48,751 bases of DNA from Leucobacter chromiiresistens (GTDB taxonomy: Bacteria; Actinomycetota; Actinomycetes; Actinomycetales; Microbacteriaceae), in assembly GCF_001477055.1 (NCBI RefSeq), contig NZ_LDRK01000025.1, positions 1 through 48,751 of the forward strand. The letters run 5' to 3'. The notes under the pieces were generated by a model. It had not been told where the DNA came from, made no database searches, and saw only the letters and a program-made list of their open reading frames with translations. Shown here in pieces: positions 41,810-48,751 of the stretch (within the stretch, counting starts at the first letter, position 1; each line of letters begins with the position of its first letter). Both the position numbers and the translations under genes were made by a program.

Positions 41810-43048
41810 ATGGCAGACGCAGCATCGGCGGGCCCGGCGACCCGCGACTCCCCGTGGCCGGTCGCGGAGATGAGCGAGAAGATCGCCGCATGGATCGACC
41901 GCCTCGGCCAGGTGTGGATCGAGGGCGAGGTCACGCAGTGGCAGGTGCGCGGCGGTCACGTCTACGGCAAGCTCCGCGACCTGCAGCGGGACGCCACGAT
42001 CAGTTTCACGGTGTGGCGGTCGGTCGCGCAGCGGTTGACGAGCGACTTCGCGCAGGGCGACCGGGTGGTGGCGCTCGTGAAGCCGAACTTCTGGGTGAAG
42101 GGCGGATCGTTGACGGTGCAGGTGCTCGACATCTCGCACGTCGGCATCGGCGAACTGCTCGAACGGCTCGAACGGCTGCGCCGGCAGCTGCAGGCGGAGG
42201 GCCTGTTCGACGCCGATCGCAAGCGGCGGCTGCCCTTCCTGCCGGGCCGCATCGGGCTCGTCACGGGGCGCGACTCCGACGCGGAGAAGGATGTGGTGCG
42301 CAATGCGACGCTGCGGTGGCCGGGCGTGCAGTTCACGATCCGCTACGCAGCGGTGCAGGGGGATCGCGCCGCCGCCGAGGTGACGGCCGCCATCGAGGCG
42401 CTCGACCGCGACCCCGAGGTCGACGTGATCGTCGTCGCGCGCGGCGGCGGAGACTTCCAGAACCTCCTCCCGTTCAGCGACGAGCGCGTGGTGCGCGCGG
42501 CGAGCGCGGCCGCCACGCCGATCGTGAGCGCGATCGGCCACGAGGCGGATCGCCCGCTGCTCGACGAGGTCGCCGATCTGCGCGCCTCGACGCCCACCGA
42601 CGCGGCGAAGCGGGTGGTGCCCGATGTCGGCGAGGAGCTGGCGGGGCTCGATCAGGCGCGCGCCCGCCTGACGACCCGGCTCGGCCAGGTGCTCGCGCAC
42701 GAGACCGATCGCATCGCGCAGCTGCGCGGCCGCCCCGTGCTCGCGGCCCCCGATCGCCTCGTCGACGAGCGGGCGGAGGAGCTCGTGCGGTGGGTCGCCC
42801 GCGGGGCCGAGCTCGCCGACCGCGCCGTGGAGGATCGCCGGAGGGCGCTGGTGGAGGCGCGGGGCCGGCTGACCGCGCTCTCGCCGCGCGCCACCCTGGA
42901 GCGCGGGTACGCGATCGCGCAGATCGTGGACGGCTCGGGGGCGGCCGGCGCCGTGCTGCGCGACCCAGCGGAGGCTCCGACGGGCACCGCGATCCGGCTC
43001 TCGCTCGCCGACGGGTCGCTCGACGCGGTGGCCGCCGAACCTCGCTGA
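41810..43048 (+). CDS. xseA: Exodeoxyribonuclease VII large subunit
   Basis: A 412-residue large subunit of ExoVII, which degrades single-stranded DNA from both ends. An N-terminal OB fold ([13 protein letters not shown] start; [18 protein letters not shown]), then the nuclease domain with [31 protein letters not shown] and [27 protein letters not shown]. The enzyme needs several XseB subunits, usually encoded immediately downstream; here an AsnC regulator follows and a likely xseB start appears only at 48710. Confidence 0.95.
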   Translation: MADAASAGPATRDSPWPVAEMSEKIAAWIDRLGQVWIEGEVTQWQVRGGHVYGKLRDLQRDATISFTVWRSVAQRLTSDFAQGDRVVALVKPNFWVKGGSLTVQVLDISHVGIGELLERLERLRRQLQAEGLFDADRKRRLPFLPGRIGLVTGRDSDAEKDVVRNATLRWPGVQFTIRYAAVQGDRAAAEVTAAIEALDRDPEVDVIVVARGGGDFQNLLPFSDERVVRAASAAATPIVSAIGHEADRPLLDEVADLRASTPTDAAKRVVPDVGEELAGLDQARARLTTRLGQVLAHETDRIAQLRGRPVLAAPDRLVDERAEELVRWVARGAELADRAVEDRRRALVEARGRLTALSPRATLERGYAIAQIVDGSGAAGAVLRDPAEAPTGTAIRLSLADGSLDAVAAEPR

Positions 43049-43084
43049 TGCGGCGGCGCGCGGGCGCGGGCCGCCGGCGCGTGC

Positions 43085-43090
43085 CATACT
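43085..43090 (+). promoter_or_regulatory. Possible -10 box of the AsnC-type gene
   Basis: CATACT ends 7 bases before the ATG at 43098; weaker than the other boxes because the first T is C. Confidence 0.35.
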
Positions 43091-43097
43091 GCTGGGC

Positions 43098-43619
43098 ATG
43101 GCGAAAGCACGGAAGCCCGGCACCGATGACGGATCCCGCACGCCCGAAGCCCCCGAGCCCTTCGGCGTGCTCGACGAGCTGGACGAGCAGCTGATCGTGC
43201 TGCTCGAGCGCGATGGCCGCATGAGCTACTCCGATCTCGCCAACGAGGTGGGGCTGACGCCCGGCGGCGCGCGTGCGCGGGTGATGCGTCTGCAGGAGCG
43301 CGGCGTGGTGCGGGTACTCGGGGTGACGAGCCCGAACGCGGTCGGGCTCACCAGCATCGCGAGCCTGCAGATCGAGGTGTCGGGCGACATCGACGCGGTG
43401 GCCGATCGCATCGCGGCCGTCGACGGGGTGCGCTACGTCGTGCTCGGATCGGGACGGTTCAGCATTCTGGTCGAGGTGTACGCGACCACGCCCGCCGAGC
43501 TCTTCACGCTGATCAACCGGCAGATCCGCGAGATCCGCGGCGTCTCCCACATCGAGACGTTCCTCTACGACTCCGTGCACACGCACCGGCCGATCTTCCC
43601 GCTGCTGAACGGGCGGTGA
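43098..43619 (+). CDS. Lrp/AsnC-family transcriptional regulator
   Basis: A 173-residue regulator: an N-terminal helix-turn-helix (LDELDEQLIVLLERDGRMSYSDLANEVGLTPGGARARVMRLQERGVV) and a C-terminal RAM effector domain with the GSGRFSILVEV-type ligand loop. Members sense amino acids or related small molecules. It points toward the deacetylase gene and ends 49 bases from it; with the ABC operon next door it is the obvious candidate regulator, by position only. It may also regulate itself. Confidence 0.91.
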   Translation: MAKARKPGTDDGSRTPEAPEPFGVLDELDEQLIVLLERDGRMSYSDLANEVGLTPGGARARVMRLQERGVVRVLGVTSPNAVGLTSIASLQIEVSGDIDAVADRIAAVDGVRYVVLGSGRFSILVEVYATTPAELFTLINRQIREIRGVSHIETFLYDSVHTHRPIFPLLNGR

Positions 43620-43668
43620 CGCGGAGCCCGCCCGCCCGTTCCGCGGGCAGGCGCCGGCGCCCCGCCGG

Positions 43669-44802
43669 TCAGTCGTCGGCGCGCCGGGCGACGAGCCCCA
43701 GGGCGCGGGCGAGCTCCGCCGATCGGTCGATCACGTCGGTCTGCCAGCCGGTGAGCTCCCGTGTGGGGGAATCGCCGACCGAGAGGGCGAAGGGATCCTC
43801 GACCCCGGTGCGCACGCCGCTCAGCGCCTCGAGCACTGCGACGCCGCAGAACGGCACGTGCACGGCCGAGTACCCGCCCTCGTGCGAGAAGACGATCCGG
43901 CCGGCGCACGCCTCGTCGGCGATGTCGAGCAGCCGCTCCGCGATGCCCCGGAAGCCCTCGGAGGTGACGCTCATGCGCCCGAGCGGGTCGAGCGCCGACG
44001 GATCGAATCCGCTCGAGACGAGGATCAGGTCGGGCGCGAACGCAGTGATCGCCGGGCGGGCGACCTCGTCGACGGTCGACCAGTACGCCCCGTCGCCCGA
44101 GCCCGCCGGGAGTGGAACGTTGATGTTGGTGCCCGCGCCGGCGCCCGCGCCCTGCTCGTCGACGAGGCCGCTGTCGACGGGGAAGAGGCGATCCTGGTGC
44201 ACGGAGATGGTGAGCACGTCGGGGTCGTCCCAGTAGATCTTCTGCGCGCCGTTGCCGTGGTGCACGTCGTAGTCGAAGATCGCGACGCGGCGCACGCGGC
44301 CCGCGGCCCGCAGCGCCTCGATCGCGACGGGGATGTTCGCGAACAGGCAGTAACCGCGCCCCTGATCCGGTTCGGCGTGGTGCCCGGGCGGGCGCACGAG
44401 CGCGTACGCGTTGTCGACGACGCCGTCGAGCACCGCCTCGGCCGCCGCGAGCGTGCCGCCGGCGGCGAGCCGCGCGAGGTCGTACCCGCCGCGACCGAAC
44501 GGCGAGAAGCCGTCGCCCGCGTCGCCGCCCGCGTGCTCGGACTGCTCGCGGATCCGCTCGACGTGCTCCGCGGTGTGGACGCGCAGCAGGTCTTCGGCCG
44601 TCACCTCCCGCGCCGGGATGCGCACGAGCGAGTCGAGCAGGCCCGACACCTCCACGAGCCCCGCGAGGCGGGCCTTCGATTCGGGGCTCTCGAAGTTGCG
44701 GTACGGCTGCACGAATCCCCCGGATGGGTAGATTCCGGCATGCGTTCCCGTGTCGTGCCAGGCGTACCGTTCGTGCCAGACGTATCCGGTTCTGCGCTCC
44801 AT
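43669..44802 (-). CDS. Histone deacetylase-like amidohydrolase (class II type)
   Basis: A 377-residue zinc amidohydrolase of the arginase/deacetylase fold, of the group including acetylpolyamine amidohydrolases. Seen: RPPGHHA (H141, H142), DYDVHHGNG (D179, H181 zinc ligands), SSGFDP (D267 zinc ligand) and the HEGGY turn with the catalytic Tyr. Bacteria have no histones; likely substrates are N-acetylated amines, polyamines or proteins. The ATG at 44802 with GGAAGGA upstream is chosen over an ATG 66 bases upstream. It diverges from a sugar-type ABC operon through a shared AT-rich control region, suggesting an imported acetylated compound; that is inference. Confidence 0.9.
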   Translation of the reverse strand: MERRTGYVWHERYAWHDTGTHAGIYPSGGFVQPYRNFESPESKARLAGLVEVSGLLDSLVRIPAREVTAEDLLRVHTAEHVERIREQSEHAGGDAGDGFSPFGRGGYDLARLAAGGTLAAAEAVLDGVVDNAYALVRPPGHHAEPDQGRGYCLFANIPVAIEALRAAGRVRRVAIFDYDVHHGNGAQKIYWDDPDVLTISVHQDRLFPVDSGLVDEQGAGAGAGTNINVPLPAGSGDGAYWSTVDEVARPAITAFAPDLILVSSGFDPSALDPLGRMSVTSEGFRGIAERLLDIADEACAGRIVFSHEGGYSAVHVPFCGVAVLEALSGVRTGVEDPFALSVGDSPTRELTGWQTDVIDRSAELARALGLVARRADD

Positions 44803-44866
44803 TGCGTGTGTCCTTCCAGCTCGTCCCGGTCGGTCGCGCCCGTTGGCGCCCGTGCCGGTGGGCACC

Positions 44867-44896
44867 ACCGTAGCCCAGAGAATTCACGATCCACAA
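44867..44896 (-). promoter_or_regulatory. Promoter of the deacetylase gene
   Basis: On the minus strand TTGTGG (-35), an 18-base spacer and TACGGT (-10, 44867-44872); leader about 58 bases. It lies beside an AT-rich tract (44880-44945) that stands out in this genome and could hold a regulator site. Confidence 0.45.
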
Positions 44897-44944
44897 ACAA
44901 ATCGCGATCTCAGTTGTCGAAATATAAATGAAACATTCGGAACG

Positions 44945-44974
44945 TTGACTTTTGGAGCGCAGCCGTGGTCTTAT
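44945..44974 (+). promoter_or_regulatory. Promoter of the sugar-type ABC operon
   Basis: TTGACT (44945-44950), an 18-base spacer and TCTTAT (44969-44974). This is the best -35/-10 pair in the window; leader about 70 bases with a GAAGGAG site. Confidence 0.65.
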
Positions 44975-45051
44975 GGTGACGCTACGAGCCAGGGTCGGCT
45001 CGGCCACGGAGGCAGCGGAGCCCCCGAGCAACCCGACGAAGGAGTCATCAC

Positions 45052-46038
45052 ATGAATCGCACCCGCGCACTGTTCGGCGGCATCGCACTCGCGGCGACCG
45101 CGGCACTCGCCCTCACCGGCTGCTCCTCGGACGGCTCCGGAGGCGAGGCCTCCTCCGAATCGGGGTCGAAGGGGGCGGTCGCCATGAGCTTCGCCGGCCT
45201 CGACATCCAGATCTGGAACGACATGCTCCCCTTCATGGAGACGATCGTGACCGACGCCGGCTACGAGTTCGTCACCGACGACCCCAAGTGGAACGCGCAG
45301 ACGCAGGTGCAGGACTGGGAGTCCTGGCTCGTGCGGGGCGACATCAAGGCGATCATGGGCTACCCCGTGCAGTCCGACGCCATGGTCGCGGTCACGCAGC
45401 AGGCCACCGACGCGGGCATCCCGATCCTCGGCTACGGCAGCACCTGGGACGGCGTCGCCGCCGCCGTCACGCTCGACCACGAGGCGGACGGCAAGCTGGC
45501 GGGCGAGAAGGCCGCCGAGTGGATCGCGGAGACCTACGGGGACGAGCAGGTCGAGGTCGCCTTCCTCGGCTGGCCCGATACGGACCTCGGGCGCCTCCGC
45601 GGCCAGGGCATGCTCGGCGCGCTCGAAGCGGCGGATCTCAACCTCGACATCACCGAGCACAAGGTGCTGAGCCTCGACGACGGCTACGCGGCCGTGCAGA
45701 ATCAGCTCAACGCGGCTCCCGATACGAAGGTCTGGCTCGCCATCGCGAACGATCCCGCACTCGGCGCCTACCAGGCGCTTACCGATTCCGGGGTCTCCCC
45801 GACCGATGACAGCATGCTGCTCCTCAACCTCGACGCCACGGACGCCGAGCTGGAGGTCATCATGCAGCCGGATTCGTTCTGGCGCTACGCCTACATCGCC
45901 CCCGCCCGGCAGCTCGCCGAGGCGAACGCGCAGATGCTCGTCGACGCCGCCGAGGGCGAGCCCGTCGAAGACCAGTCCGTTCCGGTGACCGAGGTCACGA
46001 GCGAGAACGCCGAGGACTTCCTGCTGGCGAACCAGTAG
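45052..46038 (+). CDS. Sugar-type ABC substrate-binding lipoprotein
   Basis: A 328-residue periplasmic-binding-protein type I lipoprotein (RbsB-like). Signal peptide with lipobox LTGC (C24), acidic/Ser spacer, then two Rossmann-like lobes with IPILGYGSTWDGVAAAV, LDHEADGKLAGEKAAEWI and LRGQGMLGAL. The family binds monosaccharides, autoinducer-2 and related polar molecules; the aromatic residues around WNDMLPF and WESWL do not let me name a ligand. First gene of the operon, followed 6 bases later by a perfect hairpin. Confidence 0.9.
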   Translation: MNRTRALFGGIALAATAALALTGCSSDGSGGEASSESGSKGAVAMSFAGLDIQIWNDMLPFMETIVTDAGYEFVTDDPKWNAQTQVQDWESWLVRGDIKAIMGYPVQSDAMVAVTQQATDAGIPILGYGSTWDGVAAAVTLDHEADGKLAGEKAAEWIAETYGDEQVEVAFLGWPDTDLGRLRGQGMLGALEAADLNLDITEHKVLSLDDGYAAVQNQLNAAPDTKVWLAIANDPALGAYQALTDSGVSPTDDSMLLLNLDATDAELEVIMQPDSFWRYAYIAPARQLAEANAQMLVDAAEGEPVEDQSVPVTEVTSENAEDFLLANQ

Positions 46039-46044
46039 CACCCC

Positions 46045-46074
46045 CGGGTCGCCCGGCAGCCGCCGGGCGACCCG
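46045..46074 (+). terminator. Intercistronic hairpin after the binding-protein gene
   Basis: A perfect 13-bp stem (46045-46057 with 46062-46074), loop AGCC, 6 bases after the stop and 34 bases before the ATPase gene. No T-run; probably a stabilising or attenuating structure. Confidence 0.75.
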
Positions 46075-46108
46075 ACGCATCCGTTCGCGGCGCAGAGAGG
46101 ATTCCCGC

Positions 46109-47578
46109 ATGGCCGCACCTCATCGACTCGAGTACACCGGAGTGACCGTCGACTTCGGCGCGACGCGCGCGCTCGAAGACATCACCTTCGCCATCGCCCC
46201 CGGCGAGATCGTCGGCCTGCTCGGCCACAACGGGGCGGGCAAGAGCACGCTCTTCAACGTCACCACCGGTGTCATCGGGGCGACCAGCGGCGCGTTCAGC
46301 ATCGACGGCGCGCGCATCGAGAAGCGCCTGACGCCGCGCGAAGCCGCCCAGCACGGGGTGACCGTCATCCACCAGGAGCCCGCCCTCGCCCCGAACATGT
46401 CGGTGCTCGAGAACCTCTTCCTCGCCCGCCCGGCCCCCCGGGCCGCCGAACGCCGGGCGCAGGCGCGCGCCGCCCTGGAGGCGGTGGGCGCCGACCTTCC
46501 GCTCGAGATCCCCGTGGAGGCCCTCGGCCTCGGGGAGCGCCAACTCGTCGACATCGCCCGCGGCATGCTCTCGGGCGAGATGAAGGTGCTGCTGCTCGAC
46601 GAGCCGACGGCCGCCCTCGGCCGAGCCGAGACCGACGCCCTGCACGAGCTCATCCGAGGTTTCGCGGCCCGCGGCATCGCGGTGGTCTACGTCTCGCACC
46701 GCCTCCCCGACATCATGGAGGTGTGCTCGCGCATCGTGGTGCTGCGCGGAGGCCGCGTCGTCGTCGACGGGCCGGCGACCGACTTCACTCCGGCGAAGCT
46801 CGCCGACGCGCTCGTGCCCGACCTGAGATCGCTCGACTTCACGCACGTGGAGCCGGGCCCCGAGGTCGTCTCCGTCGACGTCCCCGGCGGCACGGTGCGC
46901 GCCCGGGCCGGCGAAGTGGTCGGCCTCTTCGGCATGGCCGGCGGCGAGCAGTTCGAGATCGCGGCGCGCCTGGCGGGAGCATCGGGTGCCGCCCAGCCGT
47001 ACACGCTGGGCGGCACCGCCGTGCGGTTCCCCTCACCGGCGCATGCGATCCGCCGCGGCGTCTTCTTCGTGCCGCCGGATCGCGATACCGAGGGCCTCAT
47101 CGCCTCCGAGACCGCACGCGACAACGTCATGCTCCCCTCGTACTCGACGGGCGGCGCACGGGGGTGGTGGGTCTCCGCACGATCGGGGGCCGACGTGTAC
47201 GAGCGGGCCCGCGCAGCCCTCGACATCCGCGGCCCCTCCGCCGATGCCGAGGTCTCGCAGTTCTCGGGCGGCAACCGGCAGAAGCACCTGCTCGCCCGGT
47301 GGCTCTACCCCGCGCAGCCCGCCCTCCTGATCCTCGCGCAGCCGACGCAGGGCGTCGACGTCGGCGCGAAGCTCGACATCGTCGAGGCGACGCGCGACGC
47401 GGCGGCCCGCGGCGCCGCCGTGCTCGTCGCGTCGAGCGAGTCCGACGAGATCGCGAGCATGTGCGACCGCGCCTACACGGTGCTCGGCGATCGCCTCGTG
47501 CCCGTCCCCCGCTCCAGCACCTTCAACGAAGACCTCCTGACCTCGCTCCTCGCCATCGCCGAGCCGACCCGCGCCTGA
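46109..47578 (+). CDS. Sugar-type ABC transporter ATPase, two domains (RbsA-like)
   Basis: A 489-residue double ATPase. Domain 1 is intact: Walker A GHNGAGKS (39-46), Q-loop HQEPAL, signature-like LGLGERQ, Walker B LLLDEPTAAL (D164, E165) and the H-loop SHRLPD. Domain 2 has a degenerate P-loop (GLFGMAGGEQF), an intact signature FSGGNRQ, and LILAQPTQGVDVGAK in which the Walker B Asp-Glu is Ala-Gln (A410, Q411). So the second site probably does not hydrolyse ATP. Degenerate second domains occur in RbsA and nucleoside-type relatives. The ATG at 46109 has an AGAGAGG site. Confidence 0.92.
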   Translation: MAAPHRLEYTGVTVDFGATRALEDITFAIAPGEIVGLLGHNGAGKSTLFNVTTGVIGATSGAFSIDGARIEKRLTPREAAQHGVTVIHQEPALAPNMSVLENLFLARPAPRAAERRAQARAALEAVGADLPLEIPVEALGLGERQLVDIARGMLSGEMKVLLLDEPTAALGRAETDALHELIRGFAARGIAVVYVSHRLPDIMEVCSRIVVLRGGRVVVDGPATDFTPAKLADALVPDLRSLDFTHVEPGPEVVSVDVPGGTVRARAGEVVGLFGMAGGEQFEIAARLAGASGAAQPYTLGGTAVRFPSPAHAIRRGVFFVPPDRDTEGLIASETARDNVMLPSYSTGGARGWWVSARSGADVYERARAALDIRGPSADAEVSQFSGGNRQKHLLARWLYPAQPALLILAQPTQGVDVGAKLDIVEATRDAAARGAAVLVASSESDEIASMCDRAYTVLGDRLVPVPRSSTFNEDLLTSLLAIAEPTRA

Positions 47579-47589
47579 ACGGAACTCCC

Positions 47590-48624
47590 ATGAACGCAGA
47601 ACGCCTGAAGATCTTCGCCGCGAAGAACGGCATCTTCCTCGCCCTCATCGTGCTCGTCGCCGTCTTCTCCATCCTCCGGCCCAACTTCTTCACCTTCGCG
47701 AACGGGCAGAGCATCCTGTTGCAGGCCGCGGAGCTCGGGCTCATCGCGATCCCCGCCGCGTTCCTCATCATGTCGGGAACCATCGATCTCTCGGTCGGCT
47801 CGGTCGCATCGGCCGCGGCGATCACCGGCGGCCTCACGATGAGCGGGACCGGATCGACGCTGCTCGGCTTCGCGGCGGCCATCGGCACCGGCATCGCCGC
47901 CGGAGCCCTGAACGGGTTCCTCGTCGCCTACCTCCGGCTGAACTCCTTCGTCGTCACGCTCGGCGCCCTCAGCGTGTGGGGCGGCCTCGCCCTGCTGCTC
48001 TCCGATGGACGCACCATTCCGCGCGCGGAGCTGCCCGAGGCGTTCCGCGCCATCGGCACCCTGAAAGTGGGCCCCGTGCCGATCCAGATCGTCGCGCTCG
48101 TCGCCGTCATCGCCCTCGGCTGGTACGTGCTCAACCACACCACGTTCGGCAAGTCGGTCAAGGCCATCGGCGGCAACGAGCGTGCCGCCCGGCTCATGGG
48201 CGTCAACGTGCAGCGCTCCCGCTTCCTGCTCTTCGTCGCGACGGGCGCGTTCGCGGCCCTCGCCGGGCTCTTCCTCTCGGCGAAGGTGCAGTCGGCGAAC
48301 CCGAACATCGGGTCGGGCCTCGAGCTCGAGGTGCTCACAGTGGTGCTGCTCGGCGGCGTCGCCTTCGAGGGCGGCGTCGGCCGCATCAGCGGCGTCGTCG
48401 CCGGTCTCCTCTTCTTCCGCGTGCTGCGGGCGGGCCTCGTCTTCATGCAGGCGTCGCCGTTCCTCCAGACCATCCTCGTCGGCGCGACGCTCATCATCGC
48501 GGTCGCCCTCGACAGCTCGATCCAGCGCATGATCCGCTCCTCCTGGGCGAAGCTCGGCAAACGGGCGGCGTCGCGGGAGGCGGTCGACGAACCGGACCGG
48601 GCGACGACCGCGCCGAACGGCTGA
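47590..48624 (+). CDS. Sugar-type ABC transporter permease (RbsC-like)
   Basis: A 344-residue inner-membrane permease of the BPD_transp_2 family with 8-10 helices. Conserved features: MSGTIDLSVGSVASAAA, the LNSFVVTLGALSVWGGLALLLSDG segment and the coupling loop GKSVKAIGGNERAARLMGVNV. A charged C-terminal tail of about 30 residues follows the last helix. It starts 11 bases after the ATPase gene with a GGAAC site. Only one permease is encoded, so the channel is probably a homodimer, as in Rbs systems. Confidence 0.92.
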   Translation: MNAERLKIFAAKNGIFLALIVLVAVFSILRPNFFTFANGQSILLQAAELGLIAIPAAFLIMSGTIDLSVGSVASAAAITGGLTMSGTGSTLLGFAAAIGTGIAAGALNGFLVAYLRLNSFVVTLGALSVWGGLALLLSDGRTIPRAELPEAFRAIGTLKVGPVPIQIVALVAVIALGWYVLNHTTFGKSVKAIGGNERAARLMGVNVQRSRFLLFVATGAFAALAGLFLSAKVQSANPNIGSGLELEVLTVVLLGGVAFEGGVGRISGVVAGLLFFRVLRAGLVFMQASPFLQTILVGATLIIAVALDSSIQRMIRSSWAKLGKRAASREAVDEPDRATTAPNG

Positions 48625-48661
48625 CCCGGGATCGGGGCTGCGGCATGCGCCCACCCACCCT

Positions 48662-48696
48662 CCCGCCGCCCCGGCATTCGCGCCGGCGGCGGCGGG
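48662..48696 (+). terminator. Hairpin ending the sugar-type ABC operon
   Basis: CCCGCCGCC/GGCGGCGGG (48662-48670 with 48688-48696) plus inner CCGGC/GCCGG. It directly precedes the -10 box of the next gene. Confidence 0.6.
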
Positions 48697-48702
48697 TAGA
48701 CT
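48697..48702 (+). promoter_or_regulatory. -10 box, leaderless start of putative xseB
   Basis: TAGACT ends 7 bases before the ATG at 48710; no Shine-Dalgarno sequence. Confidence 0.5.
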
Positions 48703-48709
48703 GGTCGGC

Positions 48710-48751
48710 ATGGCAGATACGGTGGTTCCGGATCCCGCCTCCCTCTCGTAC
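48710..48751 (+). CDS. xseB: Start of a gene resembling xseB (cut by window end)
   Basis: Only 14 codons are visible: MADTVVPDPASLSY. The LSY following a short Pro-containing lead is how the small subunit of exodeoxyribonuclease VII typically begins (LSYEEA-type pattern), and xseB usually neighbours xseA, which lies 5.7 kb upstream. The identity rests on this short match and context, so it is tentative. Confidence 0.5.
   Translation, partial: MADTVVPDPASLSY

Noticed and set aside
43669..44802. True histone deacetylase or chromatin system
   Set aside because: No histone-like partner is encoded nearby and the bacterial family acts on small acetylated amines or other substrates.

Overview
The window is very GC-rich and gene-dense. 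Third codon positions are almost always G or C, GTG and TTG starts occur, and many genes have a TANNNT -10 box 6-8 bases before the start codon. Gene families and order (CsoR-type copper operon, TypA, HutU/HutI, oligopeptide ABC systems with fused ATPases, GlpX/FbaA, IspH/XseA, DUF2200, DUF4287) point to an actinobacterium, most likely Microbacteriaceae; a Leucobacter-like organism is my guess, not something the sequence proves. The first 30 bases are not genome: they match a Nextera (Tn5) library adapter, so the window begins at a draft contig end.

Layout. 179-4097 (minus): copper operon copZ - DUF1541 - copA - csoR - traR/dksA-like gene, with two CsoR-type operators upstream (4115-4169). 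4359-4435: tRNA-Pro(CGG) with a clear terminator. 4627-7363 (minus): a maltokinase-cap (CG0192-like) gene and typA, separated by an 18-bp tandem repeat. 7560-13030 and 16311-21741 (minus): two complete peptide ABC operons (binding lipoprotein, two permeases, fused two-domain ATPase), with the histidine-degradation pair hutU-hutI (13230-16167) between them. 21979-28297: CPBP protease, an anchored membrane protein, an overlapping pair of a small phosphotransferase and a homocysteine S-methyltransferase, a divergent MarR/MFS efflux pair, a small alarmone synthetase and a DUF4287 gene. 28468-37209: POT peptide transporter, SDR, YchF, DUF2200, a DEDDh exonuclease, an unknown lipoprotein, RmuC and a Cof-type phosphatase. 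37210-37643: a 434-base gene-free stretch full of nested inverted and 20-bp tandem repeats. 37644-41708: GlpX diverging from FbaA and a membrane protein, then IspH. 41810-48751: xseA, an AsnC/Lrp regulator, a histone-deacetylase-like amidohydrolase and a sugar-type ABC operon, ending in the first 14 codons of a gene that looks like xseB.

How it fits together. Scavenging dominates: two Opp/Dpp systems, a POT transporter and HutUI suggest growth on peptides and amino acids, and GlpX/FbaA serve gluconeogenesis. The AsnC - deacetylase - ABC block sits where xseA and xseB would normally be adjacent and looks like an inserted uptake-plus-deacetylation module for an unidentified substrate. In all three binding-protein ABC operons a perfect GC-rich hairpin lies directly after the binding-protein gene, probably to keep that protein in excess over the permease.

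Most noteworthy: the repeat-rich intergenic block at 37.2-37.6 kb, the split xseA/xseB locus with its deacetylase/ABC cassette, the Asp-to-Asn change at the expected metal-ligand position of HutI, the degenerate second ATPase domain of the sugar ABC protein, and the widespread leaderless promoter layout.
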